Shown: piece by piece, positions 11,283 through 21,711 of the stretch
Position numbering within the stretch: position 1 is the stretch's first letter
Layout: each line of letters begins with the position of its first letter
From: Trichaptum fuscoviolaceum
Lineage: Eukaryota > Basidiomycota > Agaricomycetes > Hymenochaetales > Trichaptaceae
Direction of reading: 5' to 3'
Assembly: GCA_910574455.1 (NCBI GenBank)
Contig: CAJSYZ010000012.1
Span: forward strand, 985,317 to 1,049,316
DNA length: 64,000 bases
The notes under the pieces: generated by a model
Databases searched by the model: none
Seen by the model: only the letters and a program-made list of their open reading frames with translations
Told to the model about the DNA's origin: nothing
Program-made: the position numbers and the translations under genes

Positions 11283-13768
11283 ATGCGAAATCTATCGCAC
11301 CTCTTGCCTTTCGTTGCACTCGCTTTGTCCCGTGTGGTACACGCTGCCGTTGTGTCCACCGAGCTGCAGATCGTGAACGCAGACCTCGCCCCCGACGGCT
11401 TCTCTCGTTCGTAAGTATCAGGCAGAGACTGCGCGCACGAAAAAGGAGCTCGCTGACAGTTGGCACAGCACCGTCGTCGCTAATGGCACGTTCCCCGGGC
11501 CATTGATCTCAGCAAACATGGGCGATAACCTTCAGGTTTGGCTCATATATCCATGAATCTAGTTAGGAGTATGACAATTCTCGACTGCAGATTAATGTCA
11601 TCGATAACCTTACTGACACGACTATGCGTCGTTCCACGTCCATTGTAAGCAGTCCCACTTTTGCGCTAGATAAAAACAGGTTGACGTATCGGTTGTATAA
11701 AGCATTGGCATGGTCTTTTCCAATCTGGCACGAACGAAATGGATGGTGTAGCATGGGTTACGCAGTGTCCAATCATCCCGGACGAGTCCTTCCTGTACGT
11801 GCTTACATTTACGACAATGCAGAGCACCTTCTGAAAGCAGCTTCCAGATACAATTTCGCCGTGCCAGATCAAGCAGGTACCTTCTGGTATCACTCCCATG
11901 TCTCGACTCAATATTGTGACGGACTTCGGTGCGATTTGTTCACTCCTATACAAGAAAGCCTTGCTAACCCATATTTTGCAGTGGCCCGCTGGTCATATAT
12001 GGTATGCAAAGACTGGGAATCAGCTCCGACAATTTGCTCACTTGTCATCAGATCCGAATGATCCGCACGCCGATCTTTATGACGTGGATGATGGTACGCC
12101 TTTAGCTTATCTCTTTTCGTGCCTGATAACTGACTTGATGTTGAAGAAACAACGGTCATCACGTTGGCTGACTGGTATCATGGTGTCGCCCCGTCTATCT
12201 TCCCTAATCCTACAAACATTCCTCCGTACGTTGAAATTCTCTTGAATTCATACATGTTTAATAACAAGTACAATAGAACACCGGATTCGACTCTCATCAA
12301 CGGACAAGGGCGCTACTCTGGAGGTCCGACGGACACTGCTCTGGCTGTTATCTCAGCCCAGCCTAACAAACGGTAGATAGCCTTGCCTTCAGAACATCTG
12401 TCATACTGACCGCATATTCTATTTGTAGCCATCGCTTCCGCATTATCAGCACAAGCTGCGACGAATTGTAAGTGCGCTTGAATGCAGTATCAAGTCTGCT
12501 TGTTCATCGTATGTTTCACAGCTTCACATTCTCCATTGATGGCCACAATATGACTGTCATCGAAGCTGACGGTGTCGAAACTGAGCCGGTGGTGGTCGAC
12601 CAGCTGACGATCTACGCCGCCCAGCGCTACTCTGTCATCGTCAACGCAGACCAGGCGGTGGATAATTATTGTAAGCCATGCCATAATGATAATAATTCTA
12701 TAGTCTGTTCAACGCGATCCACTGCCAGGGATCCGGGCCACTCCGTCCGTAGGCACGACAGGCTTTTCGGATGGCATCAATTCTGCTATCCTGCGATATG
12801 TCGGAGCTGACGAAGTCGAACCGACCACCAACCAAACTGCGAGCGTGGCCCCCTTGAGTGAATCAGATCTTGTCGTAAGTAATTGCCCTTTCACACATGC
12901 ATATCGACTAATCGAATGTTTGTAGCCATTGAACAACCCTGGTGCAGTGAGTCAGCTAGCTCAATCACCGTCTTCATCCCTTTGACTCTTCTCCCTTCTA
13001 GCCAGGACAGGCTTTCTCGGGAGGTGTTGATGTGGCACTCAATTTGGCGATTGTATTTGTGCGTGATCTCAGTATCATAAGCCTTCCGCTCGCCTGACTT
13101 CACAACTAGAACGCGACGAATGGCAAATTCTCTGTCAACGGTGTGATCTTCGAGCCTCCGAGCGTCCCTGTCTTGCTTCAAGTCCTCAGCGGAGCGCAGA
13201 GCGCTACGGACCTTCTACCTAGTGGATCCGTCTACACCTTGCCGAAGAACTCGACCGTGGAAGTCTCCATTCCTGGTGGCTTAAACGTGAGATTTCGCTG
13301 CCCTGATAATTATCGTAATGCTGATGCTCTCCATTGCAGCACCCCATCCATTTGCACGGACATACCTTTGACGTTGTCCGCGTGGCAGGCAGCTCGACGT
13401 ACAACTACGACAACCCGGTTAGGCGTGACGTCGTCAGCGTTGGCAATGCGGGGGACAACGTGACATTCCGGTTCAACACGAACAACCCGGGCCCGTGGTT
13501 CCTCCATTGCCACATCGACTGGCATCTTGAGGCGTGAGTGCATCCAACTGCCTGTCGCGTATCGCAGATTGACGCTGTTTGAATATGCTCAGGGGCCTAG
13601 CCATTGTCTTCGCTGAGGACACAGGAGACATTGCATCTGCGAACCCAAATAACAGTAAGTTGTTCTAGTAATTTGATGGAATATCGGCTGACGATCTGGG
13701 TGTCAGCTGCATGGGACAACCTGTGCCCGAACTACAACGCTAACGACCCTGACACTGCCTTGGAGTGA
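11283..13768 (+). CDS. secreted laccase (multicopper oxidase), 18 exons
   Basis: Extracellular oxidase of phenols coupled to reduction of O2 to water. Joining 18 exons gives 1566 nt, 521 residues, the usual size for basidiomycete laccases. The signal peptide is [21 protein letters not shown]. All four copper signature regions are present: [15 protein letters not shown] (L1), [19 protein letters not shown] (L2), [14 protein letters not shown] (L3) and [18 protein letters not shown] (L4). All ten copper-binding His and the Cys are visible. Exon ends: 11410, 11535, 11644, 11794, 11928, 12001, 12093, 12225, 12372, 12467, 12670, 12874, 12946, 13058, 13286, 13533, 13654, 13768. Very short exons of 20 nt (11982-12001) and 21 nt (12926-12946) occur. 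Nothing indicates loss of function. Confidence 0.95.
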
Positions 13769-14111
13769 AGGAGCTGTGTCTCAGAGTCTCGCCTAGTCCG
13801 CGCCAAAGGACATTTATTTAAACATCGGACTAAATCTTCGTCGATGGGTTGATGTACATCCGTTCGTTTGACTGAGTTTCCATTGTACTTTCGTTCCTTA
13901 TTTTCTCGGGATTCAACAATGTATAAAGATAGTTCAGTGGGTAAAATCGCTTCAAATACACTTGCATTGCATTGCATTTTCGGATGGTTCGAACTTCGCA
14001 TGCGAGGACGGATATTGAAGGAACTTAGATGAGTAAAGATAAGATTACAAGATATGTAGTAGATGCGCATTATACATAATTTATTTTACACGGAATACGG
14101 AAACGCGTAGG
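13769..14111. other. convergent 3' spacer and left edge of a tandem duplication
   Basis: Contains the 3' ends of the laccase and kinase-like genes. From about 14005 the sequence resembles that at about 17770 (GATTACAA, AGATGCG-ATTATACA), marking where the duplicated unit begins. Confidence 0.45.
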
Positions 14112-15168
14112 TCAAGAAGCAATTTGTGGTCTAAAGTCAAAGTCATATCGACCAAATGCCGGATCAACTGGTAGACGAGGCCGGTCCTTGATCTTTGTAT
14201 TGATATCCAAGCTGCCGTTATTCTGGTCCATCTCCTTTTTGATCTTCCTAAGCCAATCAAGTAGAATCACCATATTCGTAGGAAAATCGTGATACCAGCC
14301 AGCAATGAGCTCATCGACGATTTCCTGAGGTGGATATTCAGTTGCGTATACTTTCTCCCCATAAACCTTGATCATAGGCTTATTGGCTTGAAGAAAATTA
14401 GAATGTGGTATGGTGTGGCAGATGGTAGCACTCACTATACTTCCATAGGCGCATATCAGAGCCAACTCGGAACAACACATCACACGGAAGTGCTACAGCT
14501 GCCTCGTGACGCAATAGGTCAGTGCGCAAGTCCATCCCATCGCGCCAACCGCATTCGTGCTCATATATATCATGGAAGTCGATAAATCTGTATTGTCCCT
14601 TTTGAAAGACGACGTTGCGTTCTCTGAAGTCTCCGTGGTGATAGCCATGTTGGTGAAGTTTTCCCAGCATTATCATTATTCTCATTCTATAATCAGAATC
14701 AGAGTCCGAGATGGTAAGAAAAGCATTAGAAGCTTACTTTTCTGTCTGATCGAGCAGGTTGAAAGGCATTTCCAAAGCATCTCCGCAGTCTTCGAGCACA
14801 AGACAGGATATACGGCAATTCTCATGATCCCTTCCTTTGAAATAACCGTAGAATTTCGGAATGATTTCACCCTGGAGCTCGGACAGCATGGTTTCGTACA
14901 CTTGTGCTTCGTTACTGAAGTCCTCACTAAACCTTGGTTCGTGGCACGTTTTGACTATAAGAGATACATCTCCTGCTTTTCCACGGTAGACAGTTGCATG
15001 GTGGCTAGCGTAAATGTCATCGTCTACTACAATGTGTAGCTCGCTGTCGTCGTCGGATTCTTCGTCGAGAAACGTATATCTGTCGATACGAAAATCGATT
15101 GTTTCTGACTCGTTGACGAATGTGAGGCGTAGATTGTTAGCTTGTGATAAGACGTCGCTGCTGGACAT
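14112..15168 (-). CDS. kinase-fold (APH/PKL-like) protein A
   Basis: Likely a phosphotransferase of the protein-kinase-like superfamily; substrate unknown. Three exons (15168-14738, 14686-14436, 14386-14112) give 318 residues with exact phase. The start is the first true ATG at 15168 (MSSSDVLSQ). An acidic patch (FLDEESDDDSELH) precedes an N-lobe with VYRGKAGDVSLIVKTC, where the Lys fits the ATP-binding position. Next come a hinge-like ISCLVLEDCGDAL, the catalytic loop HQHGYHHGDFRERNVV (HGDxxxxN, as in aminoglycoside phosphotransferase and fungal kinase-like proteins) and the metal-binding equivalent FIDFHD. A C-terminal helical tail ends at DPAFGRYDFDF. Key catalytic positions look intact. 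It diverges from X across a 0.7-kb spacer with a TATA-like element about 55 nt upstream. Decayed paralogues lie at 17873-19234 and 55125-55946. Confidence 0.75.
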
Positions 15169-15875
15169 AGTAGACAAGGGTGGAAGAAAGTCTGAGAGTT
15201 GCAGTCCGCCCAGGCCTCCTCGTCTTTATATCCTGCCAGTGTGGTTGAGCCACAGCCAACCACGGTCACGTGAGCTCAACTTTCAAGTTGGGGCGCGACT
15301 CGGATGGATCGGATCATGAAGATGATGACTCGGACCCGGCCGCGACTCGGATGTGCACTGCCGCCAGCCTGAGTGAAGCCACAGGTGCCTTTAAGTTCAA
15401 CTTAAACCTCAGACTTTAAATGAGTCGTTATTTCAGTTGATATGATTATCGAGTTTCAATTGAGCTGTTGAGTTCTTTTCATCTTATCAATTTAAGACAA
15501 TCCTTATTTGCTTTGTCTGATTTGCATCAGTCAAAACTTCGCAGTTTACTTCAAGGGCAATCGAACTACAATAGGTAGCGCGAACGTCAGGAAACGTTCC
15601 CCTAACGGCCCCTCTAAAATGTGTGCGGTTCAAGCGATAGCATACTTCCAGATCTCAATGTCATACAATGTTCGGCAACAAAAGCAGCCTTTTGTTAAGC
15701 ACTTCTTTTTACGATTGTGGTGAAGTCTCAGGCTGACTTGATTTCATAACACAACCACAAGAGGTGCAAGCAGAATGGAGTTGTGGCTAACGGCATTGTG
15801 GTTGTGCTCTTCGTATAAATTGAACACCAAAAACCCGTGTCGCTCGATTATCTTACTCCCTTTCCCTCACGTTCA
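15169..15875. promoter_or_regulatory. shared divergent promoter of kinase-like A and X
   Basis: 707 nt between two divergent ATGs. On the minus side, ATATAAAG at 15224-15231 is about 55 nt before the kinase-like ATG. On the plus side, TATAAA at 15814-15819 is 57 nt before the X ATG. Between them lie TCACGTGA near 15266, an imperfect palindrome TCAACTTTCAAGTTG, and three GACTCGG copies within about 50 nt (15298-15350), two of them inside a longer direct repeat CGCGACTCGGATG. The motif roles are inferred. Confidence 0.5.
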
Positions 15876-17173
15876 ATGGCAGACCTCTCACTTTGTATAG
15901 CATCAAACACTCGCTACTCCCTCTATGATCTCCTCAACTTCCCGTTAAAGCGATTTCCAGTACCACGGTCAAAAGAAACGGCAGCTTCGACTACCAATGG
16001 CGCAGTCAAAAACTTTCGGATAAGGAAAGGCAGAACTTTAGAGGGAGTTGTTCTCGTCCCGAATTTGCTGGAGTCCTCAGTCTTAGAGGCATCCAATTTG
16101 GCAAAGAGATTTATCTTGATCAATTCAAGTCACCAACACGCACTATATGCTTCGTCAATTCACGCAAAATACACTGAAGCTTGGAACACACCGGAAATGA
16201 ACAGCGAACAGGACATTCGTGAATGGGCACATGTCTGTTACGTTCGCCCGGCGCTAGCGGCATTGCATGCTGTCACCGATCCCTCGAATGCTCAAAGGAC
16301 TGATGAAATTGCCATTGACATCGAGAAATACTCCTACGTTTCGTCCGGATTTTCTGTGAAGCGGGATCCCGGCTCGAATGCTGGGCCGATTATGGATAGT
16401 TTCATGGCGAATGGACCATGGGTTAGTGGCACAAAGCCTAAGATGTGCATGACAGTCGAGTACAAATCAAACAACGCCTTAGAAGGGAATACATTCACCA
16501 GTGTCACTTGCGCCCCAGACATTGGGATCAACGAAAACTCTTTAATTCCCTTCTATTGGCCCGATGAAAATGACGTTCAGATTGAAAAGGACACAAAGAT
16601 TCTTTGTCAGGTAAATTTTCTCAGAACTGAAAGAAAGACCATGCCTCACACATCTCACCAGGTATATGATCAGATGGATCATTCCGATTCTCAGTTCTCC
16701 TGGCTGTCTTCATATACAACTAATATCTTCTTCTACAAGAAGATACGTGGGCGAGAGTTGTACATGTCTAGGCCTTATGATTTGGCCAGCACAACACCCT
16801 TGGTGATTTTCAGCTGGTTCTGTCGAGCGAGTGGACTACTCCAAGGTCCGATGACCGTCCCAACTCCGGATTACTCATATTACGACTTGATTACGGCAAG
16901 TATATCAAAAACGCCCTATAATCATGGTGTAATGACATAGTGAGTTTGTCCTCCATTGCGGCTGTCATAGCTCATCTCATACCGTATGCATGTTATAGCT
17001 CAAGAAACGATATTAAGAGTTTGATGACACGTGTTCGTAATGGAACAAGGAATAAGAAACGGTTCATCAGCGAGATCATAGAAGATGACAAAGAAGAAGA
17101 TAACGAGTCGACACCGAGGGTAAGGGAGAAAACAGCAAAGCCAAGGAAAAGAATGACAAAGAAACGCCTGTAA
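15876..17173 (+). CDS. protein X, unknown, possible PD-(D/E)XK-like core
   Basis: Three exons (15876-16610, 16662-16939, 16999-17173) with exact phase give 395 residues. The start is the ATG at 15876, 57 nt after a TATA box. I do not recognise a named family. Visible features: a conserved DSFMANGPW ... MCMTVEYKS stretch, where an Asp about 21 residues before E-Y-K fits the spacing of a PD-(D/E)XK nuclease-like core. It is followed by QVYDQMDHSDSQFSWL and a strand SYTTNIFFYKK, a pattern seen in restriction-endonuclease-fold domains. The C-terminus is highly basic after an acidic stretch (KPRKRMTKKRL), suggesting nuclear location. A decayed copy at 20270-21603 keeps the same blocks. The nuclease assignment is inference; an ordinary scaffold protein is possible. 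Confidence 0.6.
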
Positions 17174-17872
17174 ACCTTACAAGTCTTTAAAATTGTAGCT
17201 TTCTATAATGTTTGGCAAAGAAATAAAATGTAAATTGTGTTAGCACTCGGGCTCCTAGTACAGTTTAGCACTGGCGGACGTTGCAATATGACGTCGAAAA
17301 CTTGATGATTGATCAGAATATTTGCATGTCGGAAGATTTGATTTATGTAGCAAAAAACTGTACTGGCAGCTTAAAATCGATTCATTTCAGTGAAGGATGC
17401 AATTTCATCTATGCATATGCTGCGTCAAAGAACAGTTTTCGATAGTTTCTAAGTTGAGATGGCATATCGATAATTGATAGTATCTTTTCGGATTTGAAGC
17501 TGTTAACAACATCTGAACATGAGAACAAACTTTCAATGACTCTCCAACCAACACATTCAAGTTGATTTTCTAGAAATAGTTATAGCAAGTTCTCATGTTA
17601 GACTACGTCCGTCTGTCTAACTCATCGCTAAATACCGTTTTTCTGACACATCATACGAAGACACTGTGCACATCTGTGCACCGCGTAAACTTGAAATTCG
17701 ACTCATCGTGGTAGTCTACGACGGAACGTGCAAGACATTCCCGGTTAGAAACGGTGACTGATCATTAGTGAGGACGTACATTGAAGCAACTTCAATGAGG
17801 TGAAAATTAGATTACAACGTATGTATGAGATGCGAATTATACAAAATATTCAAGACACGAACACTAAGAAGG
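17174..17872. other. spacer between duplication units
   Basis: AT-rich convergent spacer after X and before the 3' end of the second kinase-like copy. No open frame of note. The stretch from about 17770 resembles 14005-14100. Confidence 0.45.
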
Positions 17873-19234
17873 TTAACAAGGGTCTTTAAGTCTAAAGCCA
17901 AAGTCATATCGTCCGAACGCTGGATCAACTGGTAGTTTAGGTCGGCTGGCAAGCTGCGCCTCGATATCCAAATGGCCATTGTTTTGGTCCATCACCTTCT
18001 TGACTTTCCTAAGCCAATGAAGTAGAACCGCCAAATTTGAATAATACATGTAATACCAGTCAGCAATAAGCTGGTCAACGATTTCCTGAGGTGGATATTC
18101 CGTTCCGTATATTTTCTTACCACAGATTTTAATCATAGGTTTATCGGCTTTTAGGGCATCAGAATGTGGCATTTTTGTGTCAGATAGTAGTAATGTACTT
18201 ACTATACTTCCACAAATGCATATGTATCAGAGCCAATTCGAAATAAAACATCACATGGAAATGCGCAAGCTGCCTTGTGACGCAATTGGTCGGTACGCCA
18301 GTCCATCCCATCCCGCCAACCACATTCGTGAGGATACATTACATACATGGAAGTCGATAAGCTTGTATTCTTCGCCATGAACGACAACGTTGCGTTTTCT
18401 GAAGTCTCCGTGGTGATAGCCGTGTTGGTGGAGCTTTCCTAGAAGTGACATAACCTTCGTTCTACAATCATTGTCAGAGCGCCTAGATGGTAAGAAGAGC
18501 TTCAGAAACTTACTTTTCATCTGATCGAGCCGGTGGAAAGGTGTTTCTAGGGCATTTCCGCAGTCTTCGAGCACAAGACAGGATATACGGCATTTCTCGT
18601 GATCCCTTCCCTTGAAGTAACCGTAGAATTTCGGGATGATATCACCCTGAAGCCCGGAAAGCATGGTGTCATAGATCTGTGCTTCGTCACTAAAGTCCTT
18701 TTTAAACTTCTGATTGTGGCACGTTTTGACTACTAGAGGCACATCTCCTGCTTTTCCACGATAGACAGTCGCATGATGACTGGCGTCGATGTCACCATCT
18801 ATCACAATGTGTAACTCGATGTCGTCGTCGGATTCTTCGTCGAGGAACGTATACTGTAGCTCGCCGTCGGCATCGAATTCCTCGTCAAGAATCGTGGATC
18901 TTTTGAGACGAAAATCAGGCATCTTAAACTCGATATTGTGTTTGGGATTGTACACAGGCGTAAAGGTGAGGTGTGGAGTGTTGACTTGAGATAAAGAGTC
19001 AACGCTGGAGATAGCGGAAGATGAAAAGCAGAAAGCGTTAATAGGAGGTATGGTCATAGGACTCGATCGTGCGCTCCTGCAAATTGCCCTTCGTTGTAGA
19101 AGCAAACGCGAAGGAGACTGGCAAGGAGAAACCACCCTTGGCCTTATTGAAAGAGTCCTTGTTCTAGAACTACTTAGGTTGCTGAGGTGGCGATGAGTCA
19201 TATCTTTTACAGCTGTTCGCATGAAGAATGACAT
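17873..19234 (-). pseudogene. kinase-fold protein B, broken tandem copy of A
   Basis: Closely similar to gene A over its whole length (VYRGKAGDVPLVVKTC, HQHGYHHGDFRKRNVV, LIDFH, then TEYPPQEIVDQLIADWYY and DPAFGRYDFGF). Several lesions are visible. The ATG used by A has become ATC, so the only upstream in-frame ATG is at 19234 and adds about 70 residues. An acidic segment is duplicated internally (ILDEEFDADGELQ / FLDEESDDDIELH). A one-base loss at the first exon junction puts the A-type splice out of frame, although the former intron now reads through without a stop. Right after DFH there are four extra bases, and four more before the second intron, shifting the frame. The open N-terminal part runs to a stop near 18251. 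It could still make a truncated protein holding the HGD loop. Confidence 0.7.
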
Positions 19235-19404
19235 TGTCGCGAAGAAAAGAGACACATAAATTCTTCGAGAACAGAACCTATACGCACCCTATCTGAGACC
19301 TGTACGGTTCATTAGATCCTCCACCGCGATTGGACCGTGACTCCGTTACCCGTCCAACATCGCGATCAAGTTCGTTCCTGCACTCCTGTTGTTGACGATC
19401 TAGA

Positions 19405-19640
19405 AAGAAAGGCTTCCACGAAGGATGTTGTAGTGAGAAATTGGGTTCGCAAGCTCTTGTGGGAGAAGCTGCCCTAGAGCTGGATGTAAAGGTCCTCGCT
19501 CAGCAATTCGAGCTGGCGAGGGGGCGACGAGTCAAGCCCACAGACGAGGAAGGCGCAGCCTCTGACGAGAAAAAACTTTGGCTAGCCAACAAAGAAGGCT
19601 ACGCCGACCACATATCCCGAAGAATTCTTCTCCCCCCCTC
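19405..19640 (+). repeat. dispersed repeat family, copy R2
   Basis: Begins CTTCCACGAAGGATGTTGTA and continues GTGAGAAATTGGG, matching R3 at 62636 and, inverted, R1 at 9640. R2 and R3 also share GGGGGCGACGAG and GAAGGCGCAGCC further on. It sits inside the divergent promoter region of the second kinase-like/X unit and has no counterpart in the first unit, so it arrived after the duplication or was lost from unit 1. Confidence 0.6.
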
Positions 19641-20269
19641 TCCCGGTCACAAGAATTATGCAACAACGTACTCACTTGATCCAGCTGCCCTTCAAAAGTG
19701 AACACCTGTTGCGCGTCAATGTTTCATAGCGAGCGCAGCTACTTCACGAGTGGAACAATGTTGGCCTCGCATGATGTAGCAATAATTTGGGTGCAGATCA
19801 GCAGATAATCAGCGGGCGCAACTGCTTAGTGAGGTCTTGCAAAAAATCTTGAAGTTTTGTTGCGTTGATGCTGTCTCGAGGCTCGAAGTCGTCCTTGTTG
19901 TTGTGGTCGACGAACATCTTGAAGATGACGCGATGCGACTTGACGCTTGACGCGTGACGATCACTAGCAACAAGTTCTGACTCTCATTCCTACTTTCAAG
20001 CTCATCATTTTCAAACCACCGTACTCCGAAATGACAGAAACCTTGTACGGCTGCTCCTCTTGTCAATTCACTGGGTGAATATGTTCGAAGTACGCAACAT
20101 AGCTTTCGACAAAGGCGGCTGGGATTGTGGCAGACTCTACGGGTTCTATGGCAGGGCCAGATGATCTATGTTGCAGTCAGTCGCATAGTGGCTTCTCTAC
20201 GTATAAATGTCGTAGCTCAGCACCATGCGTGAGTTCAAACTTCATATTATTCTCTTCATTATCACACTC
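19641..20269. other. upstream region of the X relic
   Basis: No supported gene. TATAAA at 20204-20209 lies 61 nt before the relic ATG at 20270, almost the same spacing as in intact X (57 nt). Confidence 0.4.
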
Positions 20270-21603
20270 ATGGCGGGCTTTCCCCTTCGTATAGCTTCAC
20301 GAATGCATCTTACCTTTCTCGATCTTCTTAGTGGCTCCATTAGAAAAATTTCCAGAGCTTCGGAACAGAAAGATAGCAAGATAGACCATCAGCATGACAA
20401 AACTTAACTACAAATCGGAGGATATGAGTGCTCTGTGGGGTATTGTCTATGTGCCCGGCCTGATGAGCTCCACGATCGAAGAGGCAATCTTTATCGTGAA
20501 CAACTCAAGTAAACGACACGCTCTGTTTGCGGCGTCGATCCATCAAAATACACTCAAATATGGAACATGCTGAAAATGAACAACGAGCACGACACTCGTG
20601 AATGGGTGCGTACCAGCAATGTCCGACCAGCACTTGCAGCTTTACATGCTGTCACCAACCTTCGCCGATGCCTACAGGACTGATGGTGTTGACCTCAACT
20701 CCCAGAGATATTTCTACTCCTCCTTCGGATGTTCCAATACGGAGGATACCATAGCTGGTATCATAGATAGTTTAAGGGTGAATGGCCTATGGAAGAGAGG
20801 GAGGCCTGATATGCCCATGACAGTCGAGCACCGATCACCCGGTGCAATAAATGACAATACTAATGAGCAGCGTCGCCAAACTTGGCTTCCGAAACATTCT
20901 CTATTCCCCTTCTACTAGCCCAATGTCAGTGATCTTGTAATCGCGAGTGACAACAAGATTCTTTGCTAGGTACGCATCCTCTGGTCTTCATCAAAATCTC
21001 CTTAATTCATTCGCCACGACAGGTTTATAGTCGTCATATTCAAATAATATATTCTTCTACATGAAGGAGGATGGACGGGACCTGTATAGACTCGCGCCAG
21101 TCATTGTTTCACTTTCACGACTGTGACAAACGACTGGTTTACGAGTCTAGGACCTGTACATCTCTAGACTATTCGGTTTAGCCGAAACGACGCCGTTTGT
21201 AAATTTCAGCGGGTTTTGTCGAACTGCTGGTCTACTCAAAAGCCCAATGTTCATCCCAATTTCGGATTGGACATATATCAAGCAAGTTGAGGTGATCTTG
21301 CCTAAAACGCCTTATCGTCATGGTGCGATGTTGCCGTGTGTTTTTCTATGACGTCGCGATTTGTCTCGTTCTTATTGTAAATTGAACTGTTACTATAGGA
21401 AAGAGTTCGAGATAGTGAGGTCTGGTGTATCTGTCAAAGCGTCAAAAGTGACGACGCTCAAAGATGGTAGTGCGAAGTACATAGGAAGACAGCGACTTAA
21501 CACCGAAGCCAGGGACATGACCAATGAATCATATGACCTGTTCAAACTAATTATCGTCATTGTACTTTACATACAACTTCCAAAGAAAAAAAGGGTTCGG
21601 TAA
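20270..21603 (+). pseudogene. relic of protein X
   Basis: Recognisable blocks of X in order but in different frames and broken by stops. Blocks: MAGFPLRIAS ... LDLLSGS (X: MADLSLCIAS ... YDLLNFP), a KRHALFAASIHQ segment (X: HQHALYASSIH), AGIIDSLRVNGLW ... MPMTVEHRS (X: GPIMDSFMANGPW ... MCMTVEYKS), SLFPFY, SNNIFFYMKEDGRDLY and TPFVNFSGFCRTAGLLKSPM. The E-x-K lysine of X is replaced by Arg here. A short GACCTGTA-containing segment appears twice around 21080-21160, suggesting a small internal duplication. Unlikely to encode a functional protein. Confidence 0.75.
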
Positions 21604-21711
21604 CATTATATCTTCCCATTTAACGTTCGTATATAACAAAGACATAACATTATGTATCTTAAACCTCCCTATGTGTCGATAGAGAGCGTCTGGCCTTTCA
21701 GAAATATATGA

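Larger units (their letters stand above)
14005..17650. repeat. tandem duplication unit 1 (kinase-like A plus protein X)
   Basis: About 3.7 kb holding kinase-like gene A (-) and gene X (+) head to head. Unit 2 at about 17770-21603 repeats both genes in the same order and orientation. The match is seen in coding parts, the 3' flank of the kinase-like gene and the TATA-ATG spacing of X. The right edge is approximate. Confidence 0.7.
17770..21603. repeat. tandem duplication unit 2 (decayed)
   Basis: Second copy of the kinase-like/X pair in the same divergent arrangement. Both genes are broken, and its intergenic part is lengthened by dispersed repeat R2. Confidence 0.7.
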
